62,689 nt of DNA from contig JAMYHX010000234.1 of the NCBI GenBank assembly GCA_025529335.1, positions 1 to 62,689 of the forward strand, given 5' to 3'. The translations under genes were made by a program, and so were the position numbers. This document shows, piece after piece, positions 42,976 through 54,277 of this stretch. Positions within the stretch are counted from its first letter, which is position 1; the number at the start of each line of letters is the position of its first letter. This DNA is from Rhizopus sp. PT2906 (Eukaryota; Mucoromycota; Mucoromycetes; Mucorales; Rhizopodaceae). Under the pieces are notes generated by a model that saw only the letters and a list, made by a program, of their open reading frames with translations, had not been told where the DNA came from and ran no database searches.

Positions 42976-44153
42976 TTATTTTTCCTTTATGATGATCTGT
43001 GTAGGCTGTAGATAAGATGACTCTATTATTTCACCCTTATTTCTTAATACAACTCGTAATCCATCGTAAGCGGGGGATACTTTGATTCCTTCTTTAGCTT
43101 CTAACTCCTTCAATTTCTTTTCCAAGTCATCATGGTCTATTCTATGCGTAAATCCAACATAGTATGATTTGGATGCTCGAGCTTGTCTAGTTGCTTCAAT
43201 AGATTGTTCTAATGAAAAGTGAGATGGATGAGGATCGGTTACTATAGACATCATTAGTTAAAGTATATAGATGTATATTACACTTACATCTTAGACAGTC
43301 TACAATGAACACTCTTGATTTATCCTGGATCAATTCCATTGTATGCGGAGGGATATAGTTTGTATCTGATATATAGCTTACACCATCAAACTTGAAGCCA
43401 TAACAGTAATAAGGCTCCTTTGTTGTCAGATAAATACCATGATGTACTAAAAATGACCCTCTAGTTTTATGCTAGATAACATGCTTTAACCGTATACCTT
43501 CAAGAGGTGTGAATTCTAGTCCCTCGATAGTGAATGACTTGTTTGCATCAAACACATGATATTTAAAATCTGCTACTTGTCCACCTCCTGTGGCTAGCGA
43601 AGAGTCGACTAGATAAGGAAATGTTCTTGTAACTACCTCCATTGCTTCAGATGATAGATATACATTGATATGAGATTGAATTGAACTGCCCAGGGTCCAC
43701 CCTCTCAAATCATCTAGTCCATAACATGCATCAGCATGACCATGAGTCAAGATGACACCATCCAGCTCACGTATGCCATAATGAGGAAGTATGGTGATTG
43801 CACTAGCTATATAAAATAAAATCAGGGCCATCTGTTTTTATCATAATCGTTATCATCATTACTGTAAAATGTTTTTCCACAGTCTATCAACACATTTCTG
43901 ACATAAAGAAGTGAATATACATATACATGACCGTCACTGTCATAATCTACCTCAGTCGTGATTCAGGTGGATCATCATGCTTTCGAAATCTAACAATCAA
44001 GCAAGTATTTTTCCTATTATTTTTATGACCCTCAGGTGTCATTGCAGACAAACAAACCGAGCAAGACTTTGCAGGGTCTGTAAGACAAGCAACAGTCGGC
44101 ACTGAACTAGAAGTGCCTGTTCCCAAAAATATAATATCTTCTACTGTAGCCAT
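42976..44153 (-). CDS. Metallo-beta-lactamase-fold hydrolase
   Basis: Five exons (43951-44153, 43863-43897, 43498-43806, 43288-43446, 42976-43241) give 323 residues. Start motif IIFLGTGTSSSVPTVACL, then CXVCL cysteines (KSCSVCLSAM), NVLIDCGKTFY, the metal site VILTHGHADACYGLDDLRGW (HxHxD), VHHGIYLT, GVSYISDTNYIPP, VFIVDCLLTDPHPSHFSLE and GFTHRIDHDDLE. This is the PhnP-like/lactamase-B-2 pattern shared with phosphodiesterases; the yeast relative is an uncharacterised hydrolase. Substrate unknown. The second exon is only 35 nt. Its start codon is 108 bp from the PQ-loop gene's stop on the same strand. Confidence 0.88.
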
Positions 44154-44261
44154 TATCAATCAAAAGAAGGAAAGAAAGAGAGGGATGTCTTTATTTCATG
44201 ATAAAAAAAAAGGACGTGGTATTTCAACTCAGTTGATAATGATGTAACTATGCCACAACGT

Positions 44262-45317
44262 TTACTGCAAAAGACGTGTTGCCTCTGTCGGCTCAGGTGC
44301 TCCGTCCAAGTCACTGATATTCAATCGCTTATTTCTAAAGTGCCAAGCAATGCACATAGTAAGCAATACGCCCTGCAGGATGCAGGTAGCTAAATAAGGT
44401 ATCCATGCTGTCCAGTTGGTTCCTGGGCGGACGATCAGTGCATACATAAACAGTACAGTTCCAGGTGTCTGTAACATCATCATTGGAATACTCAAGGCAC
44501 CTACAACCTAGTCTGTATTACAACCTAGTGTCTGCATATTATTATCCTTTTTTACTTTGCTATTCCATGTCTTCCATATCTGCGGGATGTATTGAAAGGA
44601 AGCAAACAGCATGCTTAAAACACCCAAGAATCCAGCCCAGTAGTTGGTTAACCAGTGTTCAGGTCCGCCCACAATAATCAAGAGCAATACAGAAATAAAG
44701 AACGAAACAGCGAGATGTCCTATACAAAGAGTTGCCACTAAAAGTGACATCTTCCACTCTGCAGAAATGGGTGGCTGAATTTTGTTAGGAAACTCTAAAT
44801 GAAGACTTGTGGGTGCATGAGGTTCTCTCTTTTTGTTTTCTGGAAAGTAAATCAAGTACAGGAAAAACCTAAGAGAGGAAAGGTTAAATGAGGTTATTAT
44901 TGCAGAAAAGTTAACTTACACAAGACAAAACATGGACCACTGAATTCCAATCTGCACAATTCCCATAAGTCCTTCTAGACATGCTCCTGTGGACTAGATA
45001 TAGAAAACATATAAATATAGCAGCCTGGAATGATAAACTAGAGGGCTTACAAGAGACTTGCAGCACACGATAGCATCCCACTGAAGGACAATGATGTTTA
45101 AAAGGCTTGAAGAGGAGGATATGACACCCAACAAGAGAAACCACGCGCTAAATCCTTCGCTTGTTTTGTTTGCAATAATACGATAATGTTGAGGTAAATA
45201 TGATACAACTATACCAAAGCACAAGAATATTGTAATCATCAACGTTGTCTTGTCGTCAAGTGGTACACATTCTCTTGATCCCTTCGACATCTCTGTTGTC
45301 TGAAAAATAGGCTGCAT
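44262..45317 (-). CDS. PQ-loop repeat membrane transporter
   Basis: Four exons (45051-45317, 44920-44993, 44556-44868, 44262-44507) give 299 residues with about seven hydrophobic segments. Two PQ loops are visible, FGIVVSYLPQHYRIIANKTS and FASFQYIPQIWKTWNSKVV, each followed by a GFSAWFLLLG or GALSIPMMMLQTPG segment. The family includes lysosomal/vacuolar amino-acid exporters and MPDU1-like proteins. The C-terminus EPTEATRLLQ resembles an acidic-dileucine type sorting signal (E-x-x-x-LL), which would fit a vacuolar location. Substrate not inferred. Confidence 0.87.
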
Positions 45318-45489
45318 AATAAAGCAAAAAGAAAAAGCCCATTAAATTTGTGTGAATCTTTTTCGAGGATAAACATTTTTCAGAAATTATTGGCACACAA
45401 CATAAGCTCAATAACTCTAATAGCAATATGTAATTCTTGATCTAAAATAGTTGATTGCAGAAGAGAGGCAGACGGTGTGAAAGCTCCGT

Positions 45490-45902
45490 TTTAATTTTAC
45501 CTTTTCTTTATAAGTGTAAGAAAAGCTTCGTCTCATGCCACGTTTTATTGCTTGCATATGCTTATTGATGTGCTCTGGTTTAATAGTAACATCATCGACG
45601 AATAACTCTAGGTTTGCTTTTGATGTGGTATTGTTGAGGCTTTCATATTCAGTTAAAATTTGAAACCGAGCTATCGTGTCTTCAGATACAACATAAATTA
45701 ACAGTTTAAGTTTCTGTCATTGAGGAACAATCGGATAAATCTAGCATGGAAAACTTTAAAATGTAAGAAACAAAGAATTTCAAAATTTGGCACATGATTG
45801 AAGACATGGTTCACAAGTCATTTTGATAGTGCCTGTTTTCAATGTGTTTGACCTTGTGTAAACCTATGGTTGACATACTATCTTTTAATGGATGCAATTC
45901 AC
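45490..45902 (-). pseudogene. F-box-like gene relic, inverted partner of 47237-47612
   Basis: The minus strand reads LLIYVVSEDTIARFQILTEY, NLELFVDDVTIKPEHINKHM and AIKRGMRRSF in one frame, preceded by a frameshifted segment (HPLKDSMSTIGLHKVKH). About 250 bp of this align at DNA level, in opposite orientation, with 47356-47612. There is no F-box part left. It is not transcribable as an intact protein because of frame changes upstream. Confidence 0.65.
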
Positions 45903-46074
45903 AGTGTACAGTAGTTTACCCTAAAAGCCAACAGAGGAGCACCAGTAAAGCTTTTTGCCTCAGCATACGGAATTTCTTGTGACGTATTTCGATAGGAATC
46001 CTTGAAATGGCCAAAGAGGCATTATCTAAAAACTTTGTAGGCTTCGCCATTTCTTTGCCTAATCTCTAAGACAC

Positions 46075-46854
46075 TTGACAGAGAGGTGTCATTTCTCGTT
46101 GAAGCAAGCTTCGAAATACAACGCTGAGAGAAATGCTGAAAGAACGCTTCTTCTTCGTCAGGAAATAGTAAGCAAATGGAAAGAAGTGGGTGTTGACTTT
46201 CAGAAGTATTGTGGTTTTATCGATGAGGCTGGGTTTCATACTCAAATGATGAGAAGTCGCGCATGGTCCAAAAAAGGCGACCCTGCTACTGTTGAGGTTT
46301 ATATCAGACGTTACTATTGTTGGCTGCATTTCTCCGTTTGGGACCATCAATTTTTCTAAAGTTGAACCATTAAAGCGAGCAGATATGGAGAAACTTGAGG
46401 AAGAATTTCAAAAACCTAAGGGTAAAAAGAGAAAGGGAGATACTTTGGAATCCTCTAAACCAAAGCTTCTCAAAAAAAGTACTACTGCGTATCATATTGT
46501 TAAATGCATAAAGGCCGTTAGGATGTCCTTGATAAACATAACAAAAAAGATATGTTCATTGTTATGGACAACTGTAGGATTCATCACTCAGCGTTTGTGG
46601 TAGATGCTATTAACAAACGAGGCTACAAACCTCTTTTCATGTTTCCATATTCTCCATTTTTAAACCCAATTGAAGAATGCTGGGCAAAAATGAAGAGTAA
46701 GATCAAAAGAAACCCTTTGGATTCCAACTCGAAACTCACGCCACACATTGTGAAAACTTATCAATCAGTTACTGTTGAGAACTGCTTGGGGTGGATCAGA
46801 CATGCCGAAACATACTGGGACAGATGTATAAACAAGGAGTTATGCCACAAATAA
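46075..46854 (+). pseudogene. Tc1/IS630-like DDE transposase, catalytic half (relic)
   Basis: Three overlapping frames on the plus strand rebuild the order of a DDE domain: CHFSLKQASKYNAERN and CGFIDEAGFHTQMMRSRAWS (first Asp), then TIVGCISPFGTINFSKVEPL, then MFIVMDNCRIHHSAFVV (second Asp), GYKPLFMFPYSPFLNPIEEC (Glu) and WIRHAETYWDRCINKEL. All three acidic residues are readable, but two frameshifts separate the parts and the N-terminal HTH half is absent. That half is present in a related relic at 11945-12757. The element sits between two inverted F-box-like relics. Confidence 0.85.
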
Positions 46855-47236
46855 TTAAAACAAAAAAGTGTCTTTCGTGAAATTATTCTGCCCAGAAAGT
46901 TTTTGAAAAGGTCTCTAACTTAGGGTAAAATACTGTACCAATGAGCGACGGCTTTTTAGTACTCTACCAACAATGATCTTACCAGGGCAATATAATACAA
47001 TGTTATTATGTGCTCAAATGTGTTATTTATTTTCTATAATCTACTTATTCCTCTCGAGATGAATTAAGGGCATTTTCATGATGACTGCTTCTACCATATC
47101 CCTCTTGAAAGAAAAGGGAAAAAAAACGAGTTAAAGCTAATGGTACTTCTTTTTTACATGGTTATATATTTATAACTATTTCTTTAACTTTCCTTTATAT
47201 TCTTTATGTATTCATCAAGTCAAAAAAAAAAATATT
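46855..47236. other. Intergenic, no feature seen
   Basis: About 380 AT-rich bp between the transposase relic and the F-box-like relic. It may include the transposon end, but no terminal inverted repeat was identified. Confidence 0.4.
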
Positions 47237-47612
47237 TTGGAAAATCTACCTTTGAAACTGATTATAAGAATTGGAGGTCTTCTCAATGAAAAAACGCGAA
47301 CTGAGCTAGCACCCACAAGTAAATCACTGTTTCAAGCTTTTACACGCCCTAGAGACGAATTACATCCGTTAAAAGATAGCATATCAACCATCGATTTATA
47401 CAAGGTCAAGCACATGCTCATTGAAAACAGACACTACCAACAAAGACTTGTAAACTATGTCCTCAATCATGCACCAAATCTTGAAATTCTTTTTTTTTCG
47501 CTCATCACAAAACGTTCCATGTTGAATTCATCCGACTGCTCCTCAATGTCAGAAAAGATAAACTGTTAGTTTACGTTGTACCTGAAGACTCAGCAGCTCG
47601 GTTTCAAATTTT
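47237..47612 (+). pseudogene. F-box-like gene fragment cut off by repeat copy D
   Basis: The frame reads LENLPLKLIIRIGGLLNEKT (an F-box-like start lacking an ATG), LAPTSKSLFQAFTRPRDELH and HAPNLEILFF. After a one-base slip in a T9 run it continues HHKTFHVEFIRLLLNVRKDK, LLVYVVPEDSAARFQIL and then runs into the repeat at 47615. Homologous DNA lies inverted at 45610-45902, where the sequence continues past RFQIL with TEYESLNN. F-box proteins are substrate adaptors of SCF ubiquitin ligases; this copy is broken at start, middle and end. Confidence 0.65.
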
Positions 47613-47614
47613 AA

Positions 47615-47650
47615 GGGAAATATTACATGCACGAAAAAATTCACGAAAAA
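47615..47650 (+). repeat. Copy D, terminal fragment of the MITE-like repeat
   Basis: GGGAAATATTACATGCACGA and a following AAAAAATTCACGAAAA match the end of copy C at 1747. Only about 36 bp are recognisable. It interrupts the F-box-like relic exactly where its inverted partner continues. Confidence 0.6.
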
Positions 47651-47751
47651 AAACGGATTAGATCTTTTATACGCGTTCAAATCATTTTTTTATGGAAAAA
47701 GCCAATGATCTTATCTATTCAAATTTTCCAGGGCAGGTGATCACCTCATCT

Positions 47752-47922
47752 TCACTTTCCACTACGGCAACTATGTGATTTATTCCCAGAGCACCAGTTT
47801 GCAAATTTTTCTGGGGTTTCATTCAAGAAGATGGTTGCATGTTGCCACATATCATATAGTATATCTGCGGTAGACAGTAATTTGTTTTCGTATTCTTCAT
47901 AGTTATTTTCCTGTGATTTATA
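47752..47922 (-). other. Coding-like frame fragment, no start codon
   Basis: A 56-codon minus-strand frame reads YKSQENNYEEYENKLLST, ADILYDMWQHATIFLNET and PEKFANWCSGNKS. Composition looks coding, yet no ATG precedes it, because the 406-bp element is inserted directly at its upstream end. It may be an exon piece of an unknown gene disrupted by that insertion. Confidence 0.35.
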
Positions 47923-47923
47923 A

Positions 47924-48329
47924 GGGAAATACTACATGCACCAGAAAATGCACCAGAAATTAGACTAATACTACGGGCGCACCTCTATCTATTATCTATA
48001 TGTAGACCAACAAAGCTTTTCAATGTGTGGCGTCAAGTTAAGTATGGCTTTACAAAGTCACCATGTTGGTTGATTTCTTTTCAAGAAGAAAGAGATAAAA
48101 AAAAGAAATGTTGTTATTTATTCTAGTTTTATGTTGTCAGTTTGATCAACAAAGATGCAAGAACACGTGTAATTATGATGACATCGTATTTTATATCAAG
48201 GAGTGAACGGGGCAAGCCTTAGATTAGGCAAGACTTTGGTAGTGTAAAGTCGTATAGTGACAACATAGGCAGTACCCCAAGGAAGGGCCCGTAGCATTAG
48301 CTTATTTTCTGGTGTATGTAGTGTTCACC
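47924..48329 (+). mobile_element. Complete 406-bp non-autonomous element (copy B) with 9-bp target duplication
   Basis: Left terminus GGGAAATACTACATGCACCA and right terminus, read inward on the minus strand, GGTGAACACTACATACACCA, with inverted similarity continuing CAGAAAAT and on to ACTACGGGC. The element is flanked by identical 9-mers GATTTATAA at 47915-47923 and 48330-48338, a perfect target-site duplication. It has no coding capacity. A 9-bp duplication is typical of Mutator-like transposons, so a MULE is the likely mobiliser; a degenerate MULE lies at 33.4-35.1 kb. Related copies: 10681-10929, 1466-1747 and 47615-47650. Confidence 0.88.
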
Positions 48330-48590
48330 GATTTATAAACTATATTTAAATACTAAATGGCTTGCTAGAAAGTAATTAAGCATTTGAGGAATAAAAAATA
48401 ATACCGTCGACTTTACGTACCTAATTTTGCTATTTTGTGCAGCCCAACCTATTTTCTTTAGCTGTAAAAGCTATATGGAGAATATATTGCTTTATTTTTT
48501 TCGAGTGGGCGAAACATTAGTAACCCCGAGTCGTTATAAAAAAATCGACTTTCTCTTTCTTCATATTATCTTACATTAAGTGCGTACACC

Positions 48591-50315
48591 ATGTCTCTTC
48601 CAAGCCCTTCTCAACAACGACAACAGATAACAGATATGCCACCCTTTGACTTTCATCGATTCCTTGACCAAATGAAAGACCCTAGTGCCGCTCCAATTGC
48701 ACGTTATACTAAAGGGTATTATACAATAGGACCATCACCCCTTTTTGCTCACTTTTTTATACACTTTAGCTTTATATCAGCCTTTTATAGAAGAGAAACA
48801 TGGACAGTGAACGAACAAATAAAGTTTATTCAAGACTTTTTAAATGTAACAAAAACCTCTTTTGAAAACAAACAGTTCACTGACAGAAACCCAAAACATA
48901 GTTTACTTTTACTCGAATGAGAGAATGCGACGTATGGAAAGATATTTCAGAAAAAGAGTTTGATAATGCAAAAGAAGGCATGGAGAAATTAGTGATGAAT
49001 AGATTATATAATGCGTAAAGTGTGTGAAGACGTCTTATAACCAAAAAGAGACACTAACAGTTTCCCTATAGCACGTTTGCACCAAGTACAATGGATGATA
49101 AAGAAAAGGATAATATTTTACATCACAAGATTAGTATTTTTCAATGGATTAAGGAAAAGCATCTTGATATACCTGAAACAGAAGATAATGAATCTTTTCT
49201 GACATTTGCCGAAGCAGAGCTATTAAAGATGAACAATTATAAGGCACCCAGAGATAAGCTTATCTGTATACTGAACTGCTGCAAAGTCATATTTGGTAAA
49301 GAAACATATTATATATGCAAAACCTTTCCTTGTTATAAACATAGTTAATAGGTTTAATTAAACACATGAGTAAAGAAGAAGGAGGAGCAGATATCTTTCT
49401 TCCCTTATTAATATACGTCGTTATCCGATCAAACCCTCCTCGATTAATATCCAACGTGCAGTAAGCTATCCTTACAAGTTATATCATTATTAAACTAAAA
49501 ACACACATACTATAGATATATATCCAGATTCAGACATCCAGATCATCTTCAAGCAGAGGCCGGATATTATTTAACAAATCTTGTAAGTTTTGATTCATCT
49601 CATCAGATTGCATTCATTCAATAATGTCACTTTAGATGGGTGCTATTGAGTTTATCGAGACAATGGATGCTAGTTCACTGTCGATATCAAAAGAAGAATT
49701 TGATGCGTAAATGTTTCAATTGTAAACTATTCAGGATGACTAATAGTAATATAGAAACATTGAGAAAACAATGAATGAACTGGAGCAGAAACAACCAAAA
49801 GAGACCATGTCCGACAAACAAAAGATTAACTATGAGGATGCATTGCATCCATGGCATGCCAAGAGAATTCAAAAGGAGCAACCTTCGATGGATTTTGGAT
49901 CTGGCATTGCTCAAAGGTCGATGAGCTTTGTCGAGAAACTCTTTTCTGACGATAATGAAGGAGAATCAAGTTCCAAGAGAAGTCGTCAACGTTCACAAGA
50001 ATCACATGAAGAACCAGCTCCTTTAGCTCAGCAGCTACCAGTACCTGCCAATCTACTGAATGAACAGCAACGTATCTTGCCGGCTAGACGAGTGCAAGAA
50101 GAGGAAGATGCTCGAAAACAGTTTGATGAGCATCTAAGTACAATTGTATCCATGTTTCCCAATATTGAACCAGGTGTCTGTTTCATGATCCTTCAAGCAA
50201 CTGAAGGAAAATTGCCAGAAACAATAGAAAGGTACAAAATTATTGACATTTATCCATTATAAGTTTACTTAAAGTGCCTCATAGTTTGCTGGACATGTCA
50301 AATGAGCAAATTTGA
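48591..50315 (+). CDS. VPS9: Rab5-type GEF Vps9
   Basis: Nine exons (48591-48715, 48770-48845, 48902-49014, 49072-49295, 49352-49460, 49516-49582, 49636-49706, 49755-50231, 50285-50315) give 430 residues (yeast 451). The helical bundle and VPS9 domain read FDFHRFLDQMKDPSAAPIAR, WTVNEQIKFIQDFLN, MRECDVWKDISEKEFDNAKE, YKAPRDKLICILNCCKVIFG, GADIFLPLLIYVVIRSNPPR, LISNVQYISRFRHPDH and AEAGYYLTNLMGAIEFIETM, ending with the LSISKEEFD motif. A C-terminal CUE ubiquitin-binding domain follows (IVSMFPNIEPGVCFMILQAT). Vps9 activates Rab5 GTPases on endosomes and works in the same pathway as Vps27 at the other end of the window. The last small exon (SLLDMSNEQI) is chosen because it completes the CUE helix. 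Confidence 0.92.
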
Positions 50316-51063
50316 AAATACCGTGTACCATATATCATTGTATAGTTATGTATGTGTCAAGTATATAAGAACATTTTAATAAAAAAAAGTTTCCTATCTT
50401 TGATGATAGGCAACACCGGACTCATTGCGTTTGTGTTACAATGACTGGTAAGGAAATTTATGCGAAATGAAACCATGGTAACTGTAAAAAGGTACAGCAA
50501 TAAACGAGACTCTACATAGCATAGCCCATATTTCGATAATAATCAGGCATTTACTCGTCTGGTAATGATACATATTGCGTATGTGGTAACTAGATGCGTT
50601 CTAGCGAACCAGGATACATAGCAGACAATAGCTAGAAAGTCACTCTTTACTTTGCACACAAACAGACAGAGATACTTGTGTTCAATGGCCCGATTTGATT
50701 AAAAAGATGAATGACTGCTTAAACTTTATAGTATAATCGCGTTGTGTTGTGATCTACTACGCAAGTTGGGATTATTACAACTTTGGCGATGGGTTATTTA
50801 AACCGTGTCCACGTGTTTACGGTGGTATAAACCGAAATGATGACTGTATTGAACGCTCCCTTACAAGTGATAATCCAATTATTATACTATAGTCGTCTCT
50901 TCTCTCTCTCTTTCCTCCGAACCATAAACACAATTCCCATACGCCTTCACGTAATCTCATTTATTCCAAATTAAGGAAGCACCATTTTAACGATAATTGA
51001 CTGCTTAAACCTGTGCGGGCACAAACCGCCGATAGTACAACAAGCGCTGGTTTTTGTGGAGCT
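50316..51063. other. Intergenic, upstream region of the epoxide hydrolase gene
   Basis: About 750 bp with no coding frame. A pyrimidine-rich run (about 50890-50918) lies in the distal promoter. Nothing else was recognised. Confidence 0.45.
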
Positions 51064-51070
51064 TATAAAT
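51064..51070 (+). promoter_or_regulatory. TATA-like element of the epoxide hydrolase gene
   Basis: TATAAAT lies 39 bp upstream of the ATG at 51109, followed by a T-rich leader, which is consistent with a short 5' UTR. Confidence 0.5.
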
Positions 51071-51108
51071 AAGGTTCACTTTTCTTTCAATTTCTCCTTT
51101 TGCTAAAA

Positions 51109-52636
51109 ATGAGAGAAGGGGAATACGAAAAGTTTGAGGTTCCCGATGTGACGAAGGCACAGATAGACCAACTTCAAGCAAAACTCAATTCAGTCGTTTG
51201 GCCAAATGAACTCGAAGAGAACTATGGCTGGAGCTATGGTGCGCCTACTTGGGCTGTTAAACCACTTGTCGAAGAATGGGCTCATTCATTTGACTGGCAA
51301 GAGTTCAAGACAACTATCAATCGATGGCATCATTACCGTATGAAGATTGATGACCTCTTGGTCCACTTCATACACGAGCCTTCCTCTAACCCTGATGCCA
51401 TCCCGATCGTTCTCTTACACGGATGGCCCTCTACTTTTTATGAATTTTATAAACTAATCGAGCCTCTTAGAGATGGAGCAAATAATGGTCAGGTAAAACA
51501 GAGATAAATCTAGTGTGATATATGCTTATCTGTCGACAGTCGTTTCACGTTGTAGTTCCAAGTTTACCTGGGTATGGATACTCAGAGGCGCCTAAAGTAA
51601 AGGGTTATGGTGTGAAAAAAATGGCATCTATCATCAATCGCCTGATGATTAACTTGGGATATGACAAGTATTGTAAGGAAACTTTTAGATTTGCATATTT
51701 TTTTTTAAAAAAAAAAAAAAAAAAGAAAAAGAAACTTATGGTTAAAACTTTAGTGCATCACGGTGGCGACTGGGGAGGAATTATTGGAAGGCAGATTGCT
51801 CTGAAGCATAATAATCACTGTGCGGCCTTCCACACTAATTTACCTATGGCTTTGCCTACGTTACCCACTCCAAGAAACCTCTTGTTCCACCCTTGGAAAG
51901 TGATCAAGTTTCTGTTGAGTATAATATTAGGGTTTAAACTAATGTATGGTAAAGGAAAGGTCAATCTTGGCGGTGCAACATTTGCAAATGCTGAGCGAAA
52001 TTATGACTGTGGATACCGATCAATTCAAGGCACAAAACCATACACTCTGGCCTATGGTTTATCTGATAGTCCTGTTGGCCTTTTAGGTAATAAATATAAA
52101 CACGAATAAATCATACACTAATAGATTATGATAGGATGGATGCTCGAAAAGTACCATGACTGGACATGTCATCCTGCAGAGAGACGAGATACTGAAGCCT
52201 TACCACCAACAATTAGTTCAAAAGAATTTCTTACACAGGTATCCATCTATTGGATAACTAACACAATGTCTTCCTCTATTCGTATTTATTATGAATGTCT
52301 TCATCAAAATGAATTGCGTTACTTGGTTCCTCCTCGTATCAAGATTCCTATGGGTGTATCCGCATTTGATCATGATGTTTTCAAGGTAAGAGCTCCTATT
52401 TAAACAGCACAAACTCTGATATTCCATGTATGTAGTTGCCTAGAGATTGGATAGCAACCTCTGGTAATTTGCATCAATACACTGAAACTGACTGTGTAAG
52501 TTTTGTGATATAAATAAAATATGGAGCTAATATTTTTATATAGGGTGGGCACTTCCCTAGTTTAGAAGAACCTCAGATTTTGTTGTCAGACATCCAACGT
52601 TTTGGTAGACATCTAAGACAGAACCGCATTTTATAA
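51109..52636 (+). CDS. Microsomal-type epoxide hydrolase (alpha/beta hydrolase)
   Basis: Six exons (51109-51492, 51540-51672, 51754-52086, 52135-52385, 52436-52495, 52544-52636) give 417 residues. An N-terminal EHN domain (WPNELEENYGWSYGAPTWAV, WRHxx-type WHHYRMKIDDL) precedes the hydrolase fold: oxyanion motif VLLHGWPSTFYEFYKLIEPL, SLPGYGYSEAP, the nucleophile elbow HHGGDWGGIIGRQIA (Asp), lid region, and the catalytic His in GGHFPSLEEPQ. The enzyme class opens epoxides to diols, usually in detoxification or secondary metabolism. Unlike many animal members there is no N-terminal membrane anchor. Intron 2 carries a long A run. The neighbours do not suggest a gene cluster. Confidence 0.92.
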
Positions 52637-53059
52637 TTAGTAACAGCCTATTTCAAATAAAATCTGAGCTATCCATAAATGTCAAAATTCTTGGCGATCC
52701 ATTGCCATGATCCTTCTCCTGCCCAATGTGCAAATGTGGGTTAGATACGACGTTACACACCATACTTTAAAGCAGTTTTAATTGCATCATCATCACCAAT
52801 GACGATCTATTTTTTTGTATTTCTAAACCCATTGCATAAGTTTTAACCGGGGAGAAAAGGTAGAATTCCATGAAACATACTACTCAGTTGTATTTCTACT
52901 TTCGGAGAACCAATAAGCGACTGACAGAATGACCCTTTATGGCATTCATTTCGATTTCTATCGGCGACTTTAACCCACACCCCTCCTATTTCCCCTTTTA
53001 AAAGAGGTTTCCTTTTTTCCTTTTCTTTTTTTGTTTATTATTAAATAAATAATCAAAGG
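52637..53059. other. Intergenic, no feature seen
   Basis: About 420 bp between the hydrolase stop and the lysine-rich protein start. T-rich runs near 53003-53030 precede the ATG. Confidence 0.45.
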
Positions 53060-54201
53060 ATGGCTGTGGAACCTGTTTCGAATGATTTGGTACAAGAAAT
53101 AAAAAGAAGACAAGAAAAAAAGAGGGGAACTAATAGAAGACATAGCACGTTACTGAACTATTAAAACGTATTGGCAAAGAAAAGAACTGGTCAGACAAAG
53201 ACGTCGAAAATGATCTTTTGATTCTCGAAAAGAACCGCATCGTGACCGTAAGATGTTAAATAAGAGAAAGATGTACACATTTAATTTATCAAACATGTGT
53301 AGGTAAATGATTTGAGATCTTTATCACGAGAAAGTTGGTCCGTAAGTGTTTTACTGAGAACAATGGAAGCAAAAAAGAAAGAGACAAGTATCATAAGCTG
53401 ACCATTCATAGCAAATCGAACTTCTTCCACTTGTTAAGGATTTACTAAGATCGGCTATTGACCCCAACTGGTTGACAAGTGATCGTATGACTTTTTTTTT
53501 TGTGAATGTTTGTCATTTTGCTTATGACGATTCATCATATAGAATATCAAGCCAAGTCCACTGTAACTAACGTGGATAATAACCATGAAGAACAGGAAGA
53601 GGAGAAAAAGGATAAAAAGAAAGAAAAGAAGAAGGATAAAAAGAAGAATAAAGACAAGAAGAAACACATACTTAACCTGGGTGAACCTGTTGTACCAACT
53701 GTATTGAATGAAAGAAAGCCTGTGCTAGAAGATATGGTTCTCTCAGAGGATCCATTGACGATTGAGAATACCATTCGAAATGGCACAACTGCTGAACTTT
53801 CGGCAATGCATATCACGGATGATCATAGTAGTGAGAGTGAAGATGAACCAGCATCTCCTTCAGAGGCCGATGTACCCACGCGTAGAAAGAGTGTTACATT
53901 TTCAGATGAACAGCCCACAGTTGGTGTTGCAGCTAGTGAAGGAGCCGAAAAGAAGAAGGAGAAGAAGGAGAAGAAGGATAAGAAGAAGAAAGATAAAAAG
54001 AAAAAATCTGCTATGGCAAGTACAAATATTACGAGTGGTTACAGCAGTTTTAAAAGTCATCCTTACACCAATCATCCTATAGTGAAATTCAAGAAAATGA
54101 AATTAAAGCATACTAAAAGACTTCCACCTGCTCCTGCCAATGACAATTTTTTACAAGGCTTACACGATAAACTAATGGCAAACCGCATCGAACAGAGTTA
54201 A
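53060..54201 (+). CDS. Lysine-rich protein of unknown function
   Basis: Five exons (53060-53089, 53146-53247, 53303-53341, 53412-53478, 53543-54201) give 298 residues. The N-terminal 80 residues look like a small helical domain (ELLKRIGKEKNWSDKDVEND, LLILEKNRIVTVNDLRSL, WSQIELLPLVKDLLR), of a SAM-like or sterile-alpha type that I cannot assign. The rest is disordered with two long K/E/D tracts (53600-53670 and 53950-54010), an acidic Ser patch and a basic C-terminus (KFKKMKLKHTKRLPPAPAN). The tracts resemble nucleolar or microtubule-binding proteins, but no function is claimed. The small exons 1 and 3 (30 and 39 nt) keep frame and give a continuous helical domain. Convergent with the next gene, 76 bp. 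Confidence 0.75.
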
Positions 54202-54277
54202 CACTTTTGTTGTTTGTGTATATAGTTTTTTGTACATATTATCTTTTTTTTTTATTTGAGGCTGGAGCTTGAATAAA

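Noticed and set aside
49270..49348. Unspliced extension of the VPS9 frame
   Set aside because: Reading through the intron loses the VPS9 domain continuation that the spliced model restores.
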